Part shown: positions 1-4,697 of the stretch, piece after piece
How the letters are laid out: each line of letters starts with the position of its first letter
How positions within the stretch are numbered: position 1 is the stretch's first letter
Assembly (NCBI GenBank): GCA_030630935.1
Contig: DAOVMD010000259.1
Span: 1-5,104 of the forward strand
Length of the DNA stretch: 5,104 nt
Direction of reading: 5' to 3'
Origin: Candidatus Mcinerneyibacteriota bacterium
Lineage (GTDB): Bacteria; AUK180; JAQVHJ01
Notes under the pieces: model-generated
What the model saw: only the letters and a program-made list of their open reading frames with translations
What the model was told of the DNA's origin: nothing
Database searches by the model: none
Program-made: the position numbers and the translations under genes

Positions 1-1
1 C

Positions 2-412
2 ATCCCCAAGGTTGAACTTGAAAAAGTTACAGATGATGATATTATAAAACTTGAAGAAGAACTAATCGAGTTGAAAGTTGAATTTAAAGAAAAAGTTGTA
101 AATATCCTTAAGAATACTTCAACATGGTCAGGAAACCAAAGCATTGATGATGGCTTGAAAGGTCTAAATATTATTACTGATGATATTCTTGAGATGGTTC
201 AGGAAATTACTGAATTCTGCTTTAATGAAATTTCTCATGAATATATTTCAATGCTCTCAGAACGAAATATTGATGATAAAGACCTTAGTTACAGAATCCG
301 TCAATTCCCTCAGAAACAACCCCTGGATTACCAATTCTTCATGAAAGACTTGAGAAGCCATATCTTTGAAACATTTAAGATTTCACGAAAAGTATTTAAA
401 CTAAAAAAGTAA
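2..412 (+). CDS. Unrecognised protein, C-terminal fragment (starts outside window)
   Basis: The reading frame is open from base 2 to the TAA at 410-412, giving 136 residues whose N-terminus lies to the left of the window. An internal TTG at 71 is a poor start: it has no ribosome binding site and the frame is open well upstream of it. The visible part is acidic and probably helical at first (EKVTDDDIIKLEEELIELK), with a Trp-containing stretch (NTSTWSGNQSIDDGLKG), and turns basic at the end (FKISRKVFKLKK). I see no membrane segment, signal peptide, Cys pairs or catalytic motif, and I do not recognise the family. No terminator-like hairpin with a T-run follows; repeat DNA begins about 30 bases downstream. 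That it is coding is likely from the long open frame and ordinary composition. Its function is unknown. Confidence 0.7.
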   Translation: MPKVELEKVTDDDIIKLEEELIELKVEFKEKVVNILKNTSTWSGNQSIDDGLKGLNIITDDILEMVQEITEFCFNEISHEYISMLSERNIDDKDLSYRIRQFPQKQPLDYQFFMKDLRSHIFETFKISRKVFKLKK

Positions 413-444
413 AAAAGGTGATAGGAAAAGCTTCGCATTCTAAA

Positions 445-461
445 AGGGAGCTTGCTCTCCT
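445..461. repeat. Short GC-rich palindrome
   Basis: AGGGAGCTTGCTCTCCT folds into a stem (A445-T461, G446-C460, G447-C459, then GAG/CTC with T458 bulged) closed by a CTTG loop. It lies just outside the left arm of the 465/935 inverted repeat. No T-run follows on the plus strand, so it is not a standard intrinsic terminator for the left gene. Confidence 0.4.
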
Positions 462-464
462 ACA

Positions 465-501
465 CATTTGTGATTGATAGTTGATAATTATTAATTGATA
501 A
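465..501 (+). repeat. Left arm of a 37-nt inverted repeat
   Basis: Bases 465-501 match the reverse complement of 935-971 at 32 of 37 positions by hand alignment. The inner 21 bases (481-501, beginning TTGATAATTATTAATTGATA) are identical, and the outer 16 match at 11 positions. The outer part begins CATTTGTG here and CATTTATG on the opposite arm. The two arms enclose a gene-free interior, so the 507-base unit looks like a small element with terminal inverted repeats. No clear target-site duplication is visible. Confidence 0.6.
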
Positions 502-517
502 AACGATTTGCTTTAGA

Positions 518-571
518 TATTACAATGCACTTGTTTAGAGCTTTTGATAGGGGTGAAACCCCATTGTTATA
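518..571 (+). repeat. Hairpin element copy 1 (TTGA, hairpin, ATTGTTATA)
   Basis: TTGATA (544-549) is followed by the perfect hairpin GGGGTGAAACCCC (550-562) and then ATTGTTATA (563-571). A farther upstream arm, TATTACAATG (518-527), can pair with CATTGTTATA (562-571) at 9 of 10 positions, enclosing the inner hairpin. A second copy with a different inner stem lies at 603-652. Spacing of TTGATA to TATACA (568-573) is 18 bases, so a promoter reading is also possible. There is no gene directly downstream. Confidence 0.5.
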
Positions 572-602
572 CATAGTAATAGTATATGGAATTATATAAA
601 AG

Positions 603-652
603 TATTAACATCATCACGTTCCAGTTTGACCCTGCAAGCAGGGATTGTTATA
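603..652 (+). repeat. Hairpin element copy 2 (TTGA, hairpin, ATTGTTATA)
   Basis: TTGA (626-629) is followed directly by the perfect hairpin CCCTGCAAGCAGGG (630-643) and then ATTGTTATA (644-652), as in copy 1. The upstream flank TATTAACATCATCAC resembles the copy 1 flank TATTACAATGCAC in order and spacing. The inner stem bases differ completely from copy 1 while the pairing is kept. TTGACC (626-631) and TATATG (649-654) are 17 bases apart, which again resembles a promoter with a hairpin in its spacer. Confidence 0.5.
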
Positions 653-698
653 TGGTGACATGATTAGGTTTACAAATACATATTTTCAAAGCAGTGAT

Positions 699-757
699 TA
701 TTTTTTGTTTTTTTGTTTTTCTCTTTTTTATCGTACGGGTGTTTTTGTTTTTAAATA
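699..757 (+). repeat. T-rich low-complexity tract
   Basis: Mostly T with scattered G and C (for example TTTTTTGTTTTTTTG), interrupted at 731-740 by TCGTACGGGT and then resuming as GTTTTTGTTTTT. A similar T-rich tract followed by a GC-containing island lies at 4571-4613. No strong hairpin immediately precedes it, so it is not called a terminator. Confidence 0.5.
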
Positions 758-778
758 ATTTCACCGAGATGTGCACTT

Positions 779-839
779 CTAAAGCAACTCTGTTGCTTTA
801 GCAGAGAGTAGATAGCAGAGAACTGAGAACAGAAAATGA
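779..839 (+). repeat. Hairpin-capped GA-rich repeat, copy A
   Basis: It begins with a perfect 10-bp stem, CTAAAGCAAC (779-788) pairing with GTTGCTTTAG (792-801), closed by a TCT loop. A purine-rich tail follows, containing GCAGAGAGTAGATAGCAG and ending GAACAGAAAATG. A related unit with the same AGCAACTC head and AGCAGA junction lies at 2496-2545, and a GA-rich inverted copy at 2592-2637. Confidence 0.6.
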
Positions 840-934
840 TTTATCATCTTTTTTTAATTAAAAATAATTAAAAAGCTTTATATTAAGACATGTCGCCTTA
901 AACAAATGCATCATAATATGTAATGCAAGAACAA

Positions 935-971
935 TTATCAATTAATAATTATCAATCATAAACCATAAATG
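935..971 (-). repeat. Right arm of the 37-nt inverted repeat
   Basis: This is the reverse-complement partner of 465-501: the inner 21 bases (935-955) match exactly and the outer 16 (956-971) match at 11 positions. It lies just outside the compound hairpin at 978-1018, mirroring the GC-rich palindrome outside the left arm. Confidence 0.6.
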
Positions 972-977
972 CGCATC

Positions 978-1018
978 GCATCGCAGCGAAGCAAGATCTA
1001 GCTTGCGTCAAGCGATGC
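978..1018 (-). repeat. Compound hairpin touching the mscS stop codon
   Basis: GCATCGC (978-984) pairs with GCGATGC (1012-1018). Inside, GA (988-989) pairs with TC (1008-1009) across an A/G mismatch next to GCAAG (991-995) pairing with CTTGC (1002-1006), with loop ATCTAG. GCATCGC also occurs in an overlapping register at 973-979. The hairpin shares one base with the mscS stop (TAG, 1018-1020), so it would form at the 3' end of that transcript. On the minus strand it is followed by GATGCGCATTTATGG, with no real T-run. Termination or 3'-end protection is possible but unproven. Confidence 0.5.
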
Positions 1019-1881
1019 TATTTATTAATAATTACTCTTTGGGGTAATGGAATTTCAATTCCTGCCTTGTCAAATGCTTCTTTAATCTTTATCCTTGTTG
1101 CCCGGGCAATACCCCATTGTTCATTTGATTTTGTCTTAATTATCATCTTAAAACTTAAACTGGAATCATCAAAGCTATTAATACCTAAAACAGAAGGTTT
1201 CTCTAAAATTAAATCCTTGTATTTCTTATCTTTCATGAGATCATCAGCGATTGAATTAAGAATATTTGTAACTTTAGTGACATCAGAACCATAAGCAACA
1301 CCAACCTTTACAACTGCTTTAGACCAGAGGAAAGACATATTACTTACTGAGCGAATCTCACCATTTGGCACAAAATGAAATACTCCGCTGGCATCACGTA
1401 ATTTCGTAATTCTAAGATTAATTTCTTGAACCGTGCCTGTAATTCCGCATATTGTAACAACATCTCCAACCCTGAATTGATTCTCTAATAATATAAAAAA
1501 ACCGGTAAAGAAATCCTTAACAATACTTTGTGCTCCGAAACCAATAGCAAGACCAAGTATCCCGGCACCTGTTAATAATGGAGCAATATTCAAACCGATT
1601 TCTCGGAAAATCATTAATGCGCCAATCCCCCAAACAAATATTGAAACAGTATGACGCAAGACACTAATCAAAGTAATTGCCCGCTTTTCCCGCGCACTCT
1701 CATCTTCATCCCACTTGTCAACATGCTTAATTACTTTTTTTGATGCTATCTTTAAAATAATATTTACTACAAACATTGCTAAAAGAATTATCACTACATT
1801 GATTAAATGAGTTATTGTTTCCGGTTTTGAAAAGAACTCAACTATCTTTGTCGCAGCTCCGAAATAATTTGAATTAGTCAT
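1018..1881 (-). CDS. mscS: MscS-family mechanosensitive ion channel
   Basis: A 287-residue inner-membrane channel, close to the 286 residues of E. coli MscS. This family opens under membrane tension to release solutes during hypo-osmotic shock. Hydrophobic segments lie at about 22-46, 68-92 and 97-133. The last is the pore helix with the small-residue signature GAGILGLAIGFGAQSIVKDF (105-124), followed by ENQFRVGDVV (133-142) of the beta domain, PNG (172-174), and the C-terminal GIEIPLPQRV motif (274-283). It starts at ATG 1879-1881, which overlaps the end of the upstream lipoprotein gene by 8 bp. AAAGGAGA (1888-1895) sits 7 bases before the start when counted from AGGAG. It is the second gene of a leftward operon, and coupling to the lipoprotein gene is likely. 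Family assignment is secure; gating and ion preference cannot be read from sequence, and MscS paralogues are common. Confidence 0.95.
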   Translation of the reverse strand: MTNSNYFGAATKIVEFFSKPETITHLINVVIILLAMFVVNIILKIASKKVIKHVDKWDEDESAREKRAITLISVLRHTVSIFVWGIGALMIFREIGLNIAPLLTGAGILGLAIGFGAQSIVKDFFTGFFILLENQFRVGDVVTICGITGTVQEINLRITKLRDASGVFHFVPNGEIRSVSNMSFLWSKAVVKVGVAYGSDVTKVTNILNSIADDLMKDKKYKDLILEKPSVLGINSFDDSSLSFKMIIKTKSNEQWGIARATRIKIKEAFDKAGIEIPLPQRVIINK

Positions 1882-2347
1882 CTGAAATCTCCTTTAAAGT
1901 ACTTAATATAATTCTGTACCCGTCTTTTGTTTTTTTTATTTGAACCTCTTCCTTCTTCTTATCTCCATTTATATAATTACTGGTAATTAATACCGTATAA
2001 ATATCCTTTTTCCTATCCTTAATTTTAACCTCGGTAATTTGTGTGATCTTTTTCATCTCTTTCAAAAACAACTCGTTTATCTTCCGGGAGTTCTTTGTCC
2101 AAAACTTTAAAAATACTTCCTGCTGCTTTGCTTTATCATCCTTGATGGAAGGATTAAAATTAAATCTCATTAAGATCATAAAATCTTCAATATCAACATA
2201 TTTTATAAATGCTTCGGAACCATGACCTGAACGAATTAATCGAAAAAATTCAGGAAAAATATCTTCAACTGAATCTTCCCGGCAGCCAATAACAACAACA
2301 CTGATAAAAACTAAAACAATAATCAGAACTTTTAAAACTCTTTTCAT
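1874..2347 (-). CDS. Small lipoprotein of unknown function
   Basis: A 157-residue protein with a basic N-terminus (MKRVLK), a hydrophobic core and a lipobox VIGC, placing the lipidated Cys at residue 22. The mature part is about 136 residues, highly charged. It has helical-looking stretches (for example FRLIRSGHGSEAF and LKFWTKNSRKINELFLKEMK), then alternating strands (VKIKDRKKDIYTVLITSNY, EEVQIKKTKDGYRIILSTLK). That order of helices then strands resembles small NTF2-like or DUF4878-type lipoproteins, but this is inference from pattern only. Arg follows the lipidated Cys; there is no Asp retention signal, so outer-membrane sorting is possible if the cell is diderm. It is the first gene of the operon and overlaps mscS, which suggests a shared envelope role. 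It starts at ATG 2345-2347 behind a strong GGAGG. Confidence 0.85.
   Translation of the reverse strand: MKRVLKVLIIVLVFISVVVIGCREDSVEDIFPEFFRLIRSGHGSEAFIKYVDIEDFMILMRFNFNPSIKDDKAKQQEVFLKFWTKNSRKINELFLKEMKKITQITEVKIKDRKKDIYTVLITSNYINGDKKKEEVQIKKTKDGYRIILSTLKEISDD
1888..1895 (-). promoter_or_regulatory. Ribosome binding site of mscS inside the lipoprotein gene
   Basis: AAAGGAGA on the minus strand lies within the last codons of the lipoprotein gene, with 7 bases between AGGAG and the ATG at 1879-1881. It supports this start and suggests mscS is translated from the same message. Confidence 0.8.
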
Positions 2348-2350
2348 ATA

Positions 2351-2357
2351 CTCCTCC
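2351..2357 (-). promoter_or_regulatory. Ribosome binding site of the lipoprotein gene
   Basis: GGAGGAG on the minus strand, with GGAGG ending 5 bases before the ATG at 2345-2347. It is near-perfect and fixes the start. Confidence 0.85.
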
Positions 2358-2367
2358 GGAAAATGTG

Positions 2368-2397
2368 ATTATAACATAAATAAATTCAATTTGTCAA
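2368..2397 (-). promoter_or_regulatory. Consensus sigma70-type promoter of the lipoprotein-mscS operon
   Basis: On the minus strand TTGACA (2397-2392) and TATAAT (2373-2368) both match consensus exactly, separated by 18 bases. Transcription would begin near 2361, leaving a leader of only about 14 bases that contains little beyond the ribosome binding site. No operator-like dyad is obvious between the boxes. Confidence 0.85.
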
Positions 2398-2495
2398 TGT
2401 TTTTTAGTATCCAGAGTTTTCCCATTTTTTTCGTTATATTAATATTGAATTATATCTTACTCAAAAACGAAAGGGATTTATTCCTGATATGGGGG

Positions 2496-2545
2496 GCTCA
2501 AGCAACTCCATTGCATGAGCAGAAAACAGATAACAGAAAATAGAA
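2496..2545 (+). repeat. Hairpin-capped GA-rich repeat, copy B
   Basis: The head hairpin pairs GCTCA (2496-2500) with TGAGC (2516-2520) and GCAA (2502-2505) with TTGC (2511-2514), across one A/A mismatch, with loop CTCCA. The tail is AGAAAACAGATAACAGAAAA. The head AGCAACTC, the second stem arm and the AGCAGA junction line up with copy A at 779-839, although the stem bases differ. It lies between the two divergent promoters. Confidence 0.55.
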
Positions 2546-2591
2546 TAATAAGTATTTAGCCTTCAATCTTAATAATCTTTTTCTGTAAAAC

Positions 2592-2637
2592 GACAGCTCT
2601 CTGCTCTCAACTCTCTATTCTCTACGGCAAAGCTGTC
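2592..2637 (-). repeat. GA-rich repeat, copy C, inverted
   Basis: On the minus strand this reads GACAGCTTTGCCG followed by TAGAGAATAGAGAGTTGAGA and GCAGAGAGCTG. It resembles the purine-rich tails of copies A and B but faces the opposite way to B. GACAGCT (2592-2598) and AGCTGTC (2631-2637) bracket the copy as a 7-bp inverted repeat, a different placement of the stem from copies A and B. It ends about 12 bases before the galT -35 box. Confidence 0.45.
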
Positions 2638-2648
2638 TCATAAACACC

Positions 2649-2677
2649 TTGACTTTTTAAAAAGATTATGTAATAAT
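2649..2677 (+). promoter_or_regulatory. Probable sigma70-type promoter of the galT operon
   Basis: TTGACT (2649-2654) and AATAAT (2672-2677) each match 5 of 6 consensus bases and are 17 bases apart. Transcription would begin near 2684, giving a leader of about 15 bases. The spacer contains the perfect palindrome CTTTTTAAAAAG (2653-2664), which may be chance in AT-rich DNA. Confidence 0.65.
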
Positions 2678-2687
2678 AAAAGAAAAG

Positions 2688-2693
2688 AGGAGG
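2688..2693 (+). promoter_or_regulatory. Ribosome binding site of galT
   Basis: AGGAGG lies 5 bases before the ATG at 2699-2701 and supports that start over the internal ATG at codon 8. Confidence 0.85.
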
Positions 2694-2698
2694 ATACA

Positions 2699-3694
2699 AT
2701 GCCTGAGATCAGACAAAGCATGGCTACAAAAGAGTGGGTCATAATTGCTACTGAAAGAGCAAAGAGACCGAAGGATTTTATTTCAAAAAAGAATAGTGAA
2801 GCATCAATTCCGGAATCGGACGCGAAGTGTCCGTTCTGTCCCGGTAATGAGAAATTAGCACCACCTGCCACCTTTGAAATTATGGATGGTGAAAATTGGA
2901 TTACGAGAGTTGTTCCTAATAAATTCCCTGCCCTCTCCCCTGAAGGCGAGAGAAAAAGGAAGTATGATGGTATTCACAGATACATGACCGGAGTAGGTAA
3001 TCATGAAGTAATAATTGAGTCTCGACTTCATAACAGATTTATTTCAGTAATGAAAAAAGATGAGGTCTTAAACATTGTTAAAGCATATAAGAACAGATAT
3101 ACTGAACTTGCAAAAGATGAAAGAATTGAACATATCATAATTTTCAAAAACCATGGTGCTGCTGCAGGGACATCTTTAATCCATCCTCATTCCCAGGTAG
3201 TTGCGCTTCCGTTAGTACCCCAAGCAATTCGTTCAAGACTTAATACTGCAATGAGGTATTTGGATGATAACGGAACCTGTGTATTCTGTGACATGTCTGT
3301 GATGGAACAAAAAGAAAAGGAACGAATCGTTTATGAAAATGACGATTTTATCGCATTCTGCCCCTATGCATCCCTTGGTCCATTTCATATCTGGATATTA
3401 CCAAAAAGGCATATGGCACAGTTTTCCGAAATAAATGAACCTGAAATGACGAGCCTTGCAGATTCATTGAAAATTGTCCTTACTAAACTATCAATCGGAT
3501 TGAATAATCCGGATTACAATCTTGTTGTCAAATGCAATCCTACAGATTATATCAAATCGGACTTCTTTCACTGGTACATTGCAATAGTTCCAAGGTTAAC
3601 TAAAACTGCAGGATTTGAACTCGGAACAGGAATGTTTATAAATGTCTCACTCCCGGAAGAAAATGCGGAGTTCTTAAGGAGTATTAATATTTGA
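2699..3694 (+). CDS. galT: Galactose-1-phosphate uridylyltransferase family protein
   Basis: A 331-residue member of the GalT branch of the HIT superfamily, cytoplasmic. The classic enzyme (EC 2.7.7.12) exchanges UMP between UDP-glucose and galactose 1-phosphate in the Leloir pathway. The active-site motif HPHSQ lies at 162-166; His164 should be the nucleophile that is transiently uridylylated, and Gln166 its partner. Predicted zinc ligands by family analogy are Cys44 and Cys47 (CPFC), His111 and His162. The second HIT-like half has a further Cys pair (CVFC, 194-197), HIWILPKRH (230-238) and HWYIAIVPRL (291-300). The C-terminal GFELGTGMFINVSLPEE (305-321) is typical of the shorter bacterial form. 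The nucleotide and sugar used are not certain: related proteins include an ADP-glucose phosphorylase in plants. It overlaps the downstream SDR by 4 bp. No galK or galE is visible. Confidence 0.92.
   Translation: MPEIRQSMATKEWVIIATERAKRPKDFISKKNSEASIPESDAKCPFCPGNEKLAPPATFEIMDGENWITRVVPNKFPALSPEGERKRKYDGIHRYMTGVGNHEVIIESRLHNRFISVMKKDEVLNIVKAYKNRYTELAKDERIEHIIIFKNHGAAAGTSLIHPHSQVVALPLVPQAIRSRLNTAMRYLDDNGTCVFCDMSVMEQKEKERIVYENDDFIAFCPYASLGPFHIWILPKRHMAQFSEINEPEMTSLADSLKIVLTKLSIGLNNPDYNLVVKCNPTDYIKSDFFHWYIAIVPRLTKTAGFELGTGMFINVSLPEENAEFLRSINI
3676..3681 (+). promoter_or_regulatory. Ribosome binding site deciding the TTG start of the SDR gene
   Basis: AAGGAG lies in the last codons of galT, 9 bases before the TTG at 3691-3693. 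The Rossmann motif begins only a few codons after this TTG and no ATG or GTG start lies nearby in frame, so this site settles the start. Confidence 0.75.
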
Positions 3695-4545
3695 TAAAAC
3701 CTAAAGAGAAAATATTAGTTACAGGTGCAAGCGGGTTTATCGGAAGCTTTCTATGTCATTATCTATTAACAGAAGGGTTTCAAGTATTTGGTTTATACCT
3801 AACTAATCCAATCTCAAATCCTGAGATAATTTCAAAGACAATTGATATTAGAGACAAAGATTCTATCCTTGATTATATCGTTAAGAATGAAATTAATTTT
3901 GTCGTTCACCTCGCCTATAAAAAGGGTAGGGAAATGGAAGAAACAATTGTTAATGGAACAAAAAATCTGGCAGAAATATGCAGGAAATTTAATATTGGAT
4001 TCCTGCTCATGTCAACTGATATTGTCTTTGACGGAATGACTGGTGATTATTCTGAAGAAATAAAACCTAAACCAATTATTGATTACGGAAAATTCAAATA
4101 TGAGGCGGAGAAAATCACTCTTGAAATCAATGGGTATATAATTCGAACATCCCTTGTCTTCGATAGTAAGTCAATAGAAAAAATGCAGGAGTTTACAATT
4201 ACATCATTGAAAAAGAATAAGGAAACAAAGTTATTTGTCGATGAATATAGAAGTCCTATTGAAGTTCGGGAACTGGTAAAAGGAATTACTGCAATAATCA
4301 GTGACCAGCCTGCTGATAAAATCTGGCATATTGCAGGACCTGAAAAAATATCACGATTTAATTATGGTGTTATGCTTGCGAAACATTTCGGATTAAACAA
4401 CTCTCTGCTTAAACCCGTTTCTGCAAAAAACTTTAATAGACCTTTAGATACAAGCTTGAATTGTCAAAAATTCTATTCAAAATATTTTTATGTAAAAAAA
4501 CTGAAGTATTTTTTATCAGAAAAAGCAAACACGAACGGTATTTAA
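3691..4545 (+). CDS. SDR-family nucleotide-sugar reductase-like protein (RmlD type)
   Basis: A 284-residue extended short-chain dehydrogenase. The N-terminal Rossmann motif TGASGFIG (11-18) binds NAD(P). VVHLAY (71-76), the STD motif with Thr109, and the catalytic pair Tyr132 and Lys136 (YGKFK) complete the active site. The C-terminal half carries VDEYRSPIEV (183-192), HIAGPEKISR (213-222) and RPLDTSL (250-256), which resemble the substrate domain of dTDP-4-dehydrorhamnose reductase (RmlD) and its relatives rather than the longer UDP-galactose 4-epimerase. The length also fits RmlD at about 290 residues. The start is TTG, and TTGA serves as both its start and the galT stop, so translation is probably coupled. 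No rmlA, rmlB or rmlC is in the window, so the true substrate is open. RmlD-like SDRs of unknown substrate are common, so a specific name would be overreach. Confidence 0.85.
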   Translation: MIKPKEKILVTGASGFIGSFLCHYLLTEGFQVFGLYLTNPISNPEIISKTIDIRDKDSILDYIVKNEINFVVHLAYKKGREMEETIVNGTKNLAEICRKFNIGFLLMSTDIVFDGMTGDYSEEIKPKPIIDYGKFKYEAEKITLEINGYIIRTSLVFDSKSIEKMQEFTITSLKKNKETKLFVDEYRSPIEVRELVKGITAIISDQPADKIWHIAGPEKISRFNYGVMLAKHFGLNNSLLKPVSAKNFNRPLDTSLNCQKFYSKYFYVKKLKYFLSEKANTNGI

Positions 4546-4570
4546 AAAATTTTGCTATTAAGGTTCTTTC

Positions 4571-4613
4571 CTATTTTTGTTTTTATCTTTGTTTTTATCT
4601 TTGTTTTTTCTTT
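4571..4613 (+). repeat. T-rich 12-nt tandem repeat
   Basis: GTTTTTATCTTT occurs at 4579-4590 and again exactly at 4591-4602, with a degenerate third copy from 4603. The tract starts about 25 bases after the SDR stop on the plus strand. It could aid termination because of its T content, but only a weak 3-bp stem (AGG/CCT, 4561-4573) precedes it, so I do not call a terminator. Confidence 0.7.
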
Positions 4614-4618
4614 AAAAC

Positions 4619-4653
4619 GAGATTGCCGCGTCGCGTCGCTCCTCGCAATGACA
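4619..4653. repeat. Palindromic intergenic repeat (GAGATTGC...GCAATGACA type)
   Basis: The unit begins GAGATTGCCGCG and ends CTCGCAATGACA; ATTGC (4622-4626) and GCAAT (4645-4649) are inverted. I recognise this pattern, read on the other strand as TGTCATTGCGAGGAGCG, as one that recurs between genes in many unrelated bacteria. The GC-rich core stands out from its AT-rich surroundings. It creates a spurious reading frame containing LPRRVAPRNDI, which is often annotated by mistake. Confidence 0.75.
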
Positions 4654-4682
4654 TTCGGACGTTTTTATATTTAAATTAATAA

Positions 4683-4697
4683 TAATTCCGGGAATTA
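4683..4697. repeat. Palindrome overlapping the TatD stop codon
   Basis: TAATTCC (4683-4689) and GGAATTA (4691-4697) form a perfect 7-bp inverted repeat around G4690. It includes the stop codon of the leftward TatD gene (4695-4697). The minus strand then continues TTATTAATTT, AT-rich but not a clean T-run, so a weak terminator is possible. Confidence 0.4.

Larger units (their letters stand above)
413..1017. other. Gene-free region packed with nested repeats
   Basis: About 600 bases separate the left gene from the convergent mscS stop. I find no credible gene and no tRNA- or rRNA-like structure. Instead it is a patchwork: a GC-rich palindrome near 445-461, an inverted repeat pair at 465-501 and 935-971, two hairpin elements with the same tail (518-571 and 603-652), a T-rich tract (699-757), a hairpin-capped GA-rich repeat (779-839), an AT-only hairpin (848-875) and a compound hairpin next to mscS (978-1018). 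Each is listed separately where it can be supported. Confidence 0.8.

Noticed and set aside
71-412. TTG at 71 as the true start of the left gene
   Set aside because: The frame is open to the window edge and no Shine-Dalgarno precedes this TTG.
518-652. Integron attC sites, because of GTTATAC/GTTATAT near the end of each hairpin element
   Set aside because: The core does not fit GTTRRRY, the opposite RYYYAAC box is absent, and there is no cassette gene or integrase between or near the copies.
848-875. AT-only hairpin (CTTTTTTTAATTA with TAATTAAAAAG) as a terminator or origin element
   Set aside because: It can pair over 11 bases with a 2-base bulge, but such pairing is expected by chance in AT-only DNA and no initiator repeats or neighbouring replication genes are present.
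413-1017. CRISPR array
   Set aside because: The repeats are few, differ in type, and are not regularly spaced direct repeats with unique spacers.
1067-1294. Plus-strand frame inside mscS
   Set aside because: It is the antisense shadow of a well-conserved channel gene and has no start signals.
2043-2225. Plus-strand frame inside the lipoprotein gene
   Set aside because: Antisense shadow; no ribosome binding site and composition set by the opposite strand.
2638-2871. Minus-strand frame across the galT start
   Set aside because: It covers the galT promoter and zinc-motif region in antisense and resembles no protein I know.
3842-4039. Out-of-frame plus-strand ORF inside the SDR gene
   Set aside because: The overlapping frame carries the conserved SDR motifs, so this is a shadow.
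4461-4679. A plus-strand frame encoding LPRRVAPRNDI near its end
   Set aside because: It overlaps the SDR gene, has no ribosome binding site, and its end is just a translation of a common palindromic intergenic repeat.
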